NCBI GenBank assembly: GCA_017449495.1
Contig: JAFTFO010000039.1
Location: 1 to 64,000, forward strand
Length of the DNA: 64,000 nt
Source: Prevotella sp.
GTDB lineage: Bacteria; Bacteroidota; Bacteroidia; Bacteroidales; Bacteroidaceae
Direction of reading: 5' to 3'
The notes beneath the pieces are model-generated. The model had not been told where the DNA came from. It saw only the letters and a program-made list of their open reading frames with translations, and did not search any database. A program made the position numbers and the translations under genes. How positions within the stretch are numbered: position 1 is the first letter of the stretch; every line of letters begins with the position of its first letter. Positions 7,757 to 14,802 of the stretch are shown one piece after another.

Positions 7757-8596
7757 TCACTTTTGCGTCTTCTTGTTATCTCCTAACGACTTCTTATCTT
7801 CTTTGGCAAGGCGTCGTTCTACCTTTCTGACATCTTCCGCAGGTGGGAGTTGTTCAGGATAAATGCCACGCCCAATAAGCATATCTCGGACAGCCGTATT
7901 GTTTTCAATATGTTCCTGTTCAATGGGTGACAGGCCGTAAAGGTCCTTCTGCTGCACATTGACAGATGTCATTTCTGCTGCAAGGTCTTTGGCCTTGATA
8001 CTGATAGTGGGGAGGAAATCGGCTAAAGGTCGGCTATCAGGTGCTCCCCATTTGCGCTTCAGCAATTTGGTGTCAATCCTAAAAAGGGCCTTGTCTCCCT
8101 TTGAGCGAATGATGGCAAACCCTTTACTGTCTATACCTCTTTCATATAATACGCCAGAGAGTATCTTTTCTGTTTCGGCCAACTTGGCACGAGCCTTCAC
8201 CCTCTCGTGATCCAAGAGGCGTTTCTCAATTAACTCTGCCCTGCGAGTCTGAACAGCAAAGTAGTTTTGGGCAAAAGCAATCTCAGGCTTGCGTGAGTCT
8301 CCATTTTGGGCAACGAGATAACAGGCATAGCGGGTGAGGAGAATGTTGTCAATTGGTCGTTGGGAACCAGAACCAAGGTCGACCATTTTGCGAACATCCG
8401 CAAAATGGTATGTAATATTTTCACCAGCTCCCTTGCAAGCCTCTTTTGCTTTTTCAACTGCAGGGAGAAAATTACGCCACTGGGTATATCCCAAGAGTTT
8501 ATACAACTCTCTAGCACTCCAACATTCTACACCATTGTAGTCACACACGATACTTTCGAACTTTGAGAAAAGCTCTTTAATTTCCTCTGTCTTCAT
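7757..8596 (-). CDS. dinD: DNA-damage-inducible protein D (DinD-like)
   Basis: The 279-residue protein follows the DinD family throughout. It opens with a BRO/antirepressor-like domain (VECWSARELYKLLGYTQWRNF, then HFADVRKMVDLGSGSQRPIDNILLTRYACYLVAQNGD), has a helical middle (FAVQTRRAELIEKRLLDHERVKARAKLAETEK) and ends in a Lys-rich tail. In E. coli DinD is SOS-induced and antagonises RecA filaments; that role is known for the family, not shown here. No LexA-like operator was recognised. The gene is monocistronic behind the promoter at 8643-8674, and such genes are often horizontally transferred. Confidence 0.9.
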   Translation of the reverse strand: MKTEEIKELFSKFESIVCDYNGVECWSARELYKLLGYTQWRNFLPAVEKAKEACKGAGENITYHFADVRKMVDLGSGSQRPIDNILLTRYACYLVAQNGDSRKPEIAFAQNYFAVQTRRAELIEKRLLDHERVKARAKLAETEKILSGVLYERGIDSKGFAIIRSKGDKALFRIDTKLLKRKWGAPDSRPLADFLPTISIKAKDLAAEMTSVNVQQKDLYGLSPIEQEHIENNTAVRDMLIGRGIYPEQLPPAEDVRKVERRLAKEDKKSLGDNKKTQK

Positions 8597-8642
8597 AGTT
8601 TTCTTGGGTTTTGTTTGTTCATATTATTACCTTAAGTCGGTG

Positions 8643-8674
8643 CAAAGATAAGGATTATTTCTGAAACAAACAAA
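8643..8674 (-). promoter_or_regulatory. dinD promoter
   Basis: TTTG (8671-8674), 20 bp, TATCTTTG (8643-8650) on the minus strand. It belongs to the same promoter block type as 7630-7661. Confidence 0.75.
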
Positions 8675-8701
8675 GATTTAGCAAAAAAATGTTCGATAAA
8701 C

Positions 8702-9481
8702 TTAGAAGAACATCGTAGGCAGGGAGTTCTTGTGCTTTTGGGAGAGTTCGGACTTCATGCGACAGATGGACGTATGGAAGAAGAAGGCGATAAGATATTC
8801 GTCTGTGCCTTCTGTGCGGATTTGCTTGAGGGCAGAGATGTAGGCTGCGAGATCTTCAAGGCGGATGATGAGCAGGGGGTGATTAGCCCTAAGCAGGATG
8901 AAGTTTGAGAGCAAGCGGCCAGTCCTGCCGTTGCCATCACGGAAAGGATGAAGGTATTCGTAATAGCCGTGCCATTTGGCCGCGACGATTAATGGGTGTT
9001 GTCCGCCATTAAGGGCTTTCTGTGTGGAGGCCATCAGATTAGGAACACGAGCGATCAATGCCTCGTGGTCTCCGAAGACGGTATCGCCGGCAGCCATATC
9101 TTCTGTGGTATATTCTCCTGCGATGGCACCTGGGGCACGATAGCTAAGGGTGTGTTCTGTCACCAAACGGTTCACCTCTTTTAATAATGTCTCATCGAAG
9201 GGTGTGTCAAGATGACTGGCCATATAGTCGAAGGCACGGAAATGGTCAGCCATCTCTGTACATTCCAGCAGCGAACGCCCAACGGGAATCATTGCCATTC
9301 CTTGTTCGCGAAGGATTCTTGTATCGTCGACGGTGAAAGAGTTCCCCTCAATGGCACAGGAATGGGCAGAGAACAGAATCTCGTTATATTCCATCCACTG
9401 TTGCTGTCCCATCTTCTCAGCCACCTTCTGCTGATACTCTTGTCGGACAAGTTCGTATTCTTTTATTTCCTTCTCAAACAT
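8702..9481 (-). CDS. Fic-domain protein (AMPylase-like) with N-terminal inhibitory helix
   Basis: The 259-residue protein carries the complete Fic motif HPFRDGNGRTGR, with the catalytic His and the anion-hole Asn, so transferase chemistry (usually AMP from ATP onto a hydroxyl) is plausible. Near the N-terminus SAHSCAIEGNSFT fits the inhibitory (S/T)xxxE(G/N) helix of class II Fic proteins, which hold themselves inactive. A frame continues upstream to 9799 but overlaps ldcA sequence and the promoter, so MFEKEIKEYELVRQ at 9481 is chosen. This leaves only five bases after the -7 box. The target is unknown. Confidence 0.9.
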   Translation of the reverse strand: MFEKEIKEYELVRQEYQQKVAEKMGQQQWMEYNEILFSAHSCAIEGNSFTVDDTRILREQGMAMIPVGRSLLECTEMADHFRAFDYMASHLDTPFDETLLKEVNRLVTEHTLSYRAPGAIAGEYTTEDMAAGDTVFGDHEALIARVPNLMASTQKALNGGQHPLIVAAKWHGYYEYLHPFRDGNGRTGRLLSNFILLRANHPLLIIRLEDLAAYISALKQIRTEGTDEYLIAFFFHTSICRMKSELSQKHKNSLPTMFF

Positions 9482-9486
9482 CGCCG

Positions 9487-9517
9487 CAAAGATAGGGATT
9501 ATTATTGAAATGACAAA
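9487..9517 (-). promoter_or_regulatory. fic promoter
   Basis: TTTG (9514-9517), 19 bp, TATCTTTG (9487-9494) on the minus strand, immediately before ATG 9481. Confidence 0.75.
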
Positions 9518-9551
9518 GAAAAAGGTAAGAAATCTTTTATCGTTACGACTT

Positions 9552-10511
9552 TTATCGCAATGGGGTATAAAGGAGAGTTGTGCCTTCGGCTGTGACCTCG
9601 AGGGTGGCTGTGGCGCCTGTGAGGAGGGGGAAGTTGCGGAGATGGGCATGGCCAACGGGGAAGTCGTAGGCAATGGGAATATGGTAGTGGCGAAGATACT
9701 CGTGGAGCATGGCATACATGTCTTCGAAGCCGTTCTCTGGGTGCTTGTATTTATTGAACTGGCCCACGATGATGCCTCGGATGTTGGGCAACAGGCCACG
9801 GATCTCGATGTTGTGAAGCATACGGTCCACCTTGCTCATCCCTTCGCCCGTATCTTCCATAAACAGGATGATGCCCGGTAACAGCAGGGGATCGTAGTCA
9901 GAGCCTGCCAGGTCATTATAGACAGAGAGGTTTCCACCCACGACGATACCCTCTGCCCTACCCTCGATATTCAACGGATGAGGTGCCACACGATATGTAG
10001 GAAGGTCACCCTGAAGCATGCGACGCAGACATTGGCTGACGGTATCATTGCCCTCGTAGGTCTTCAGGGCATGACACATCGACCCGTGAATACCCATGAC
10101 CCCTGCCCTCGCCTCAGCACAGAGCAAGGCTGTCACGTCGCTGAAACCAATGATGAGCTTAGGATAACGTCTGAGCGTATCAAGAGGCAGACGAGTAAGC
10201 AGATGGGCTGCCCCGTCACCACCACGAGAACACATGATGGCCTTGACGGATGGCTCTCGCAGGGCCCAGAGCAGGTCTGAGAGGCGTTCGTCGATCGTAC
10301 CAGCAAAACCATGATAGTCGTTGAGGGCGTTCTTCCCAATGACACAGCGATAGCCCCAGCTTTCAAGCGTTCGTATACCTCCGTTGATGGTGGTGGTATC
10401 TGTTGCACTCGAAGGAGAGATGATGGCAATGGTATCACCCTCATGCAGGAACTGAGCCGTGGCAGTTGTCATCCAACCCAGCAAGAACGGCAGCAGACAA
10501 CCCTTTTTCAC
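9552..10511 (-). CDS. ldcA: LD-carboxypeptidase (S66 family, muropeptide recycling)
   Basis: S66 enzymes cleave the terminal D-Ala from L-Lys/DAP-D-Ala tetrapeptides. The 319-residue product shows the nucleophile context [12 protein letters not shown], the glutamate region [18 protein letters not shown] and the histidine region [16 protein letters not shown], so the Ser-Glu-His set is present. GTG 10511 is chosen as start because it overlaps the lgt stop as GTGA and gives a hydrophobic export signal ([19 protein letters not shown]), implying a periplasmic protein. An open extension to 10733 lies wholly inside lgt and is discarded. Last gene of ychF-lgt-ldcA. Confidence 0.9.
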   Translation of the reverse strand: MKKGCLLPFLLGWMTTATAQFLHEGDTIAIISPSSATDTTTINGGIRTLESWGYRCVIGKNALNDYHGFAGTIDERLSDLLWALREPSVKAIMCSRGGDGAAHLLTRLPLDTLRRYPKLIIGFSDVTALLCAEARAGVMGIHGSMCHALKTYEGNDTVSQCLRRMLQGDLPTYRVAPHPLNIEGRAEGIVVGGNLSVYNDLAGSDYDPLLLPGIILFMEDTGEGMSKVDRMLHNIEIRGLLPNIRGIIVGQFNKYKHPENGFEDMYAMLHEYLRHYHIPIAYDFPVGHAHLRNFPLLTGATATLEVTAEGTTLLYTPLR

Positions 10512-11368
10512 GCAGAAGCCTTCTTCTTTGCCTTGATCATACACCAGACACCGAGGATGATGAAGGGGATAGAGAGGATCTGTCCCATGTCGATGGGCAG
10601 AGAGGCTTCGAAGGCTTCCTGAATCTCCTTGGTGTATTCGATGAAGAAGCGGAAGGTGAAGATATAGGTCAGGCAGAAGCCGAAGTACCAGCCCGTACCA
10701 ATCTTCTCTGGCATCCGCTTGTGCAGATACCACATGATGAAGAAAAGGATGGCGTAGGCGATGGCCTCGTAGAGCTGTCCGGGATGGCGTGGCATCATGT
10801 CGACACGCTCAAAGATAAAGGCCCAGGGCACATCGGTAATCTTGCCGATAATCTCAGAGTTCATCAGGTTGCCGAGGCGGATGAAGCAGGCGGTGGTACC
10901 TGTAGCGATGGCGATATTGTCGAGCACCGTCCAGATGCTCAGCTTTGTCTTGCGGACATAGAGCCAGAGAGCAATCATTAAACCCAGCGTGCCACCATGA
11001 GAAGCCAGGCCGGCATAGCCCGTCACGAAGAAGCCGAATGTACGGCCCAGCCAACTGCCGTCGTTGCCAATATGGATGGGCAGCAGCATCTCCACGATGC
11101 CCTGCCAGGAGGTCAGGAAGTCCTGTGGCTGGTAGAAGATGCAGTGGCCCAAACGGGCACCGATGAGGATGCCGAAGAAACAGTAGATGAAGAGGGGGTC
11201 GAAGAGTTCGTCCTTAATCTGTTGTTCCTTATAGAGACGCTTTACCACGAAATAGGCCAGCGCCAGGCCGATGATCCACATCAGCCCATACCAGCGTACT
11301 GTGATAAAACTCAGGCGGAATGCCACCAAGTCGGGATCCCATACGATATAATCTAATAACCCTAACAT
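10508..11368 (-). CDS. lgt: Prolipoprotein diacylglyceryl transferase Lgt
   Basis: Lgt transfers diacylglycerol from phosphatidylglycerol to the lipobox Cys of prolipoproteins in the inner membrane. The 286-residue protein has about seven membrane segments, the conserved [10 protein letters not shown] start region, SHGGTLG, and the signature segment from [19 protein letters not shown] to [10 protein letters not shown]. The lipobox proteins in this window (29468, 54471) would be substrates. It starts 22 bp after ychF and overlaps ldcA by 4 bp, so the three genes are probably one transcript. Confidence 0.96.
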   Translation of the reverse strand: MLGLLDYIVWDPDLVAFRLSFITVRWYGLMWIIGLALAYFVVKRLYKEQQIKDELFDPLFIYCFFGILIGARLGHCIFYQPQDFLTSWQGIVEMLLPIHIGNDGSWLGRTFGFFVTGYAGLASHGGTLGLMIALWLYVRKTKLSIWTVLDNIAIATGTTACFIRLGNLMNSEIIGKITDVPWAFIFERVDMMPRHPGQLYEAIAYAILFFIMWYLHKRMPEKIGTGWYFGFCLTYIFTFRFFIEYTKEIQEAFEASLPIDMGQILSIPFIILGVWCMIKAKKKASA

Positions 11369-11390
11369 ACCCTAACTCTTCCTAATAACA

Positions 11391-12491
11391 TTACACGTTG
11401 AAGCGGAAGTGCATAATGTCACCATCCTGCACCACATAGTCCTTACCCTCGACACCCATCTTGCCGGCCTCGCGGACAGCGGCCTCAGAACCGTACTGGA
11501 TATAATCCTCATATTTGATGACCTCGGCGCGGATGAAGCCTTTCTCAAAGTCGGTATGGATAACCCCAGCGCACTGTGGTGCCTTCCAACCCTTCTTATA
11601 GGTCCACGCCTTTACCTCCATCTCACCAGCGGTGATGAAGGTCTCGAGGTTCAGCAGGGCGTAGGCCTTCTTGATGAGGCGGTTCACGCCACTCTCCTCC
11701 AAGCCGAGTTCTTCGAGGAACATCTGCTTGTCCTCGTAGGATTCCAGTTCGGCGATATCTTCTTCCGTCTTGGCGGCGATGACCATCATCTCAGCGCCCT
11801 CTTCCTTGGCCAGCTCCCCTACCCTCTTGGTAAAGTCGTTGCCGTCTTTGGCATCGGCCTCGCCGACGTTACAGACATAGAGCACGGGCTTTGAAGTGAG
11901 CAAGAAAAGGTTGCGGGCACAGTCCTGTTCCTCCTTCGACTCGAACTCCACGATGCGGGCATTCTTGCCCTGATCGAGCGCCTCCTTATAAGCATGGAGT
12001 ACGCTGACCTCCACCTTTGCCTCCTTATTGCCGGCGGCAGCGGCCTTCTCCGTCTTGGCAAGCCGGCTCTCGATGGTCTCAAGGTCCTTCAACTGAAGTT
12101 CTGTATCGATGATCTCCTTATCGCGGATGGGGTCGATGGTGCCGTCGACGTGGGTGATGTTCTCATCCTCGAAGCAGCGGAGCACGTGGATGATGGCATC
12201 CGTCTCACGGATGTTCCCTAAGAACTTATTGCCAAGACCCTCACCCTTCGAGGCGCCCTTCACCAGACCGGCGATGTCTACGATCTCACAAGTGGCCGGC
12301 ACAATGCGTCCGGGATGCACCAGTTCGGCGAGTTTCGTCAATCTTTCGTCAGGAACGGTTATCACTCCCACATTGGGTTCTATCGTACAAAAAGGGAAAT
12401 TTGCTGCCTGAGCCTTGGCGCTCGACAGGCAGTTGAACAAGGTAGACTTACCCACGTTGGGCAGTCCGACTATACCACATTTTAATGCCAT
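11391..12491 (-). CDS. ychF: Redox-regulated ATPase YchF (OLA1 family)
   Basis: The 366-residue protein matches YchF end to end: P-loop GLPNVGKSTLFNCLS at the N-terminus, the DIAGLVKGASKGEGLGNKFL switch II region, an NxxE-type base motif in place of NKxD, a coiled-coil insert near residues 140-180, and the C-terminal TGS domain (VKAWTYKKGWKAPQCAG to HFRFNV). YchF is a ribosome-associated ATPase implicated in stress and translation control. First gene of the ychF-lgt-ldcA cluster with its own promoter. Confidence 0.97.
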   Translation of the reverse strand: MALKCGIVGLPNVGKSTLFNCLSSAKAQAANFPFCTIEPNVGVITVPDERLTKLAELVHPGRIVPATCEIVDIAGLVKGASKGEGLGNKFLGNIRETDAIIHVLRCFEDENITHVDGTIDPIRDKEIIDTELQLKDLETIESRLAKTEKAAAAGNKEAKVEVSVLHAYKEALDQGKNARIVEFESKEEQDCARNLFLLTSKPVLYVCNVGEADAKDGNDFTKRVGELAKEEGAEMMVIAAKTEEDIAELESYEDKQMFLEELGLEESGVNRLIKKAYALLNLETFITAGEMEVKAWTYKKGWKAPQCAGVIHTDFEKGFIRAEVIKYEDYIQYGSEAAVREAGKMGVEGKDYVVQDGDIMHFRFNV

Positions 12492-12519
12492 TTTCTTCTA
12501 TAAACGTTTATTTCGGCTG

Positions 12520-12551
12520 CAAAGTTAGTGGAATTCGGGCGAAAAACCAAA
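12520..12551 (-). promoter_or_regulatory. ychF promoter
   Basis: TTTG (12548-12551), 20 bp, TAACTTTG (12520-12527) on the minus strand. Confidence 0.75.
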
Positions 12552-12570
12552 TTAATTCAGGGAAATTGCT

Positions 12571-12578
12571 TATCTTTG
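12571..12578 (+). promoter_or_regulatory. -7 box for the DUF3237-like gene
   Basis: TATCTTTG followed by CA, 29 bp ahead of ATG 12608. It is divergent from the ychF promoter, and the two promoters overlap by position. Confidence 0.65.
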
Positions 12579-12607
12579 CACCCAATAACAATAAATGAAT
12601 CAAACCG

Positions 12608-13126
12608 ATGAAGAAGTTTTTATTATCAACTATCGCCCTTGTGGCTTATCTGATGAGTGCTCATGCTCAAGTGTCTGAACCCAAAAACACGCCCCAACTC
12701 GAGTTTGCCCTACAGCTCAAGGTGACGTTGGGCGAGGCATATTCCTGCGGAGAGACGCAGCACGGCCAGCGCACTATTATCCCCATCACTGGCGGCACCT
12801 TTGAGGGACCGGCCATCAAGGGCACGATCATCAACGGCGGGGCCGACTATCAGTTGGCGAACAAGGCCATCGGCCGCACGGAACTCGAGGCCATCTACTG
12901 CATCAAGACAGACGACGGCGTGAATATCCACGTTCGCAATCGGGGCATCATCTACCCCGGCAAAGACGAGAACGGCAACCCCTCATTCTACTTCCGTGCA
13001 GCTCCCCAGTTCGAGGCACCGGCAGATAGCAAGTACGCTTGGCTGAACAACGCCCTTTTCGTTTGTGCGCCTGAGTTCTCACCAGAATTCAAAGGCATCA
13101 TTCTTAACGTCTGGAGGGTGAAATAA
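12608..13126 (+). CDS. Exported DUF3237-like protein
   Basis: The 172-residue product starts with a signal peptide (MKKFLLSTIALVAYLMSAHA) and then matches the small DUF3237 barrel: LEFALQLKVTLGE, IIPITGGTFEGPAIKGTIINGGADYQL, and FYFRAAPQFEAPADSKYAWLNNALFVC. Members appear in the cytoplasm and periplasm of many bacteria and have no established reaction. The signal peptide places this one outside the cytoplasm. The next gene starts three bases later, implying a two-gene transcript. Confidence 0.8.
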   Translation: MKKFLLSTIALVAYLMSAHAQVSEPKNTPQLEFALQLKVTLGEAYSCGETQHGQRTIIPITGGTFEGPAIKGTIINGGADYQLANKAIGRTELEAIYCIKTDDGVNIHVRNRGIIYPGKDENGNPSFYFRAAPQFEAPADSKYAWLNNALFVCAPEFSPEFKGIILNVWRVK

Positions 13127-13129
13127 GAG

Positions 13130-13660
13130 ATGAATGAGATTTATTTTCGTAAAGGCAAATATATCTTCAATACGATCGGTATTACTATTTGCTGTCTGGC
13201 TTACATTTGGTTAGTCTCCAAATTACATTTCGATGAGCAGAGTCTGTTGGTTATTCTGACAACAGGATTAGTCTATTTTGGTGGCTTGCTCATTCTCTAT
13301 GCTTGGGTGATGTACCTTCGTATGTATGTGAAGTGTATCTTGTCTCATCAACCGGCTTTGGTGTTGACAGACGATGAGCTTCAGATATATCGCTTTGAAA
13401 AGGGTAACTATCTGTCTGTGAGGTGGCAAAGTATCGAGGCTTTTGTGCCCTTTGTATATAAAGGAAATACCACCTATAACGTGGTTTTGAAAGACTACGA
13501 TGAATACTATCAGCAGGAATCAAACTGGTTTCAGCGATTCCTGCTAAGAATATACAGTGGTATAATGGGAAAACATACCATTGCCAACATCGATGTTCAT
13601 TCGATGGACATCGATGCAGACGAACTATTGGGTTTGTTGAATAGTCATTTATCTCATTGA
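13130..13660 (+). CDS. Two-TM membrane protein with PH-like domain (STM3941-like)
   Basis: The 176-residue product has two adjacent membrane segments (IGITICCLAYIWLVS and LLVILTTGLVYFGGLLILYAW) followed by a soluble region where ALVLTDDELQIYR and SVRWQSIEAFVPF resemble the pleckstrin-like fold of STM3941-type proteins. Function is unknown. It follows the DUF3237 gene by 3 bp. Its TGA abuts the stop of the convergent gene directly (13660/13661). Confidence 0.65.
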   Translation: MNEIYFRKGKYIFNTIGITICCLAYIWLVSKLHFDEQSLLVILTTGLVYFGGLLILYAWVMYLRMYVKCILSHQPALVLTDDELQIYRFEKGNYLSVRWQSIEAFVPFVYKGNTTYNVVLKDYDEYYQQESNWFQRFLLRIYSGIMGKHTIANIDVHSMDIDADELLGLLNSHLSH

Positions 13661-14755
13661 CTATTGGCAGATCTCGGCTGTGATGCGGTTCAATTCGAGG
13701 CAACGGGCTCGCATGTTCTCAAGTTTTTCGTTCTGATAAGGAAAGGGAGCAAGCATGAGGAGACGGCCTGTGGTGCAGGCTTCGAGATAGCGAGGCTGTG
13801 GCTTGAAGAGGGGAGGAAAGCCCTTGAGTAGCAGGACAATGAGAGGGATGCTCTCAGCCATAGCAGCCGTGGCAATCTGCTGTTCGCCAGGACTGATACA
13901 AGGAGAGACGAGAACGGCTCCCTCTTTTCTTGCTCGGAAGAGCAAGGTTGCTTTCTGATGTTCTATCTCTTCCTGTGTCATGCGACGAGAGCATTGTATC
14001 TGTAGTTTTATGGGGTTGTTAAGGAGGAAACGATTACCCATAGCCTGCATGGGGAGATGAACGACGGTGAGCGTACCGATTTGGGTAAGGTATTCTGGGT
14101 GCAGGCGTTTGATAAGTAATCGGCGGGGATTGTCATCGAGATAGGCCAGCATGCGGGCATATTGCCCTCGTCCGCGAAGGATGCGGTCGTTGTAGTTAGG
14201 CTCCCATAGTTGGCCATGAGTGGGGTGGGAGGGAGTCGTGGAGGGGGACTGCGGAGATACCGCAGTAAACTGGACGGGAGCAGTTTCTTTCTGTGATAGT
14301 CCCGTAAACTGTGGTATCTCCGCAGTCTTGTTGGGCAGTATTCCTAACTCCCTTGCTGACTTTGCCGTCCCCGCCTTGAATCCCCAGATGACATGCCCCA
14401 GATGCTTCTCCATCCTTTCATGAACGAAGAGGATTCCATGGATATGGTCAGGCATGACGCACAGTTTTATCACCTCTATCTGAGGGTGATATTGTGGGAT
14501 GGCTTGCCAGCAGGCTTTCACGGCTTCTCCTAAGGGCGAGAGGATAATATGCGGCGCATTTTCTCCTTCCTTGATATCGGGGTCGCCGACCAGCCTTCCG
14601 AGTAGAGGCCTGCGTCCCTCAATGGCTATTGTGATCATGTAGATACCTCTGTCGAGATAGTCGTTCTGGCTACAGCGGCGCTTCATTGAGGGCTTCTTGC
14701 CTTTGGCGTATTTCTCCCATTTTGTAGGGCTATTATCCTCTTTCTTCTCTTCCAT
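13661..14755 (-). CDS. Y1/HUH transposase-like protein (RAYT type 2) with SLOG/DprA-like C-terminal region
   Basis: The 364-residue protein joins two parts. Residues about 40-215 are IS200/RAYT-like: YLDRGIYMITIAIEGRRPLLG, the HUH motif CVMPDHIHGILF, and WEPNYNDRILRGRGQYARMLAYLDDNP with a candidate catalytic Tyr. From about residue 250 the sequence CSRRMTQEEIEHQKATLLF, EGAVLVSPCISPGEQQIA and IPLIVLLLKGFPP resembles the nucleotide-binding DprA/SLOG fold. The linker between HUH and tyrosine motifs (TAEIPQFTGLSQKETAPVQF) is encoded by an inverted pair of palindromes that also occur upstream of the gene. Stop abuts the convergent gene with no spacer. The SLOG assignment is by eye only. Confidence 0.75.
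   Translation of the reverse strand: MEEKKEDNSPTKWEKYAKGKKPSMKRRCSQNDYLDRGIYMITIAIEGRRPLLGRLVGDPDIKEGENAPHIILSPLGEAVKACWQAIPQYHPQIEVIKLCVMPDHIHGILFVHERMEKHLGHVIWGFKAGTAKSARELGILPNKTAEIPQFTGLSQKETAPVQFTAVSPQSPSTTPSHPTHGQLWEPNYNDRILRGRGQYARMLAYLDDNPRRLLIKRLHPEYLTQIGTLTVVHLPMQAMGNRFLLNNPIKLQIQCSRRMTQEEIEHQKATLLFRARKEGAVLVSPCISPGEQQIATAAMAESIPLIVLLLKGFPPLFKPQPRYLEACTTGRLLMLAPFPYQNEKLENMRARCLELNRITAEICQ
14248..14326. repeat. Inverted pair of REP-like palindromes inside the RAYT-2 gene
   Basis: ACTGCGGAGATACCGCAGT (14248-14266, perfect 7-5-7 hairpin) and ACTGTGGTATCTCCGCAGT (14308-14326) are near reverse complements of each other, 41 bp apart. The same ACTGCGG...CCGCAGT stem occurs upstream of the gene at 14769-14795. 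Confidence 0.8.
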
Positions 14756-14768
14756 GGCTCTTTGTTTA

Positions 14769-14795
14769 GTAGACTGCGGAAATACCGCAGTCTAC
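14769..14795. repeat. REP-like palindrome upstream of RAYT-2
   Basis: GTAGACTGCGG and CCGCAGTCTAC form a perfect 11-bp stem over an AAATA loop. It lies between the polA stop (14803) and the RAYT-2 start (14755) and could also terminate polA. Confidence 0.8.
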
Positions 14796-14802
14796 GGAAC
14801 TG

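Noticed and set aside
9482..9799. N-terminal extension of the Fic protein
   Set aside because: It reads through the promoter and into ldcA antisense sequence. Fic homology begins at 9481.
10512..10733. N-terminal extension of the LD-carboxypeptidase
   Set aside because: It lies entirely inside lgt in another frame. The GTG at 10511 overlapping the lgt stop gives a proper signal peptide.
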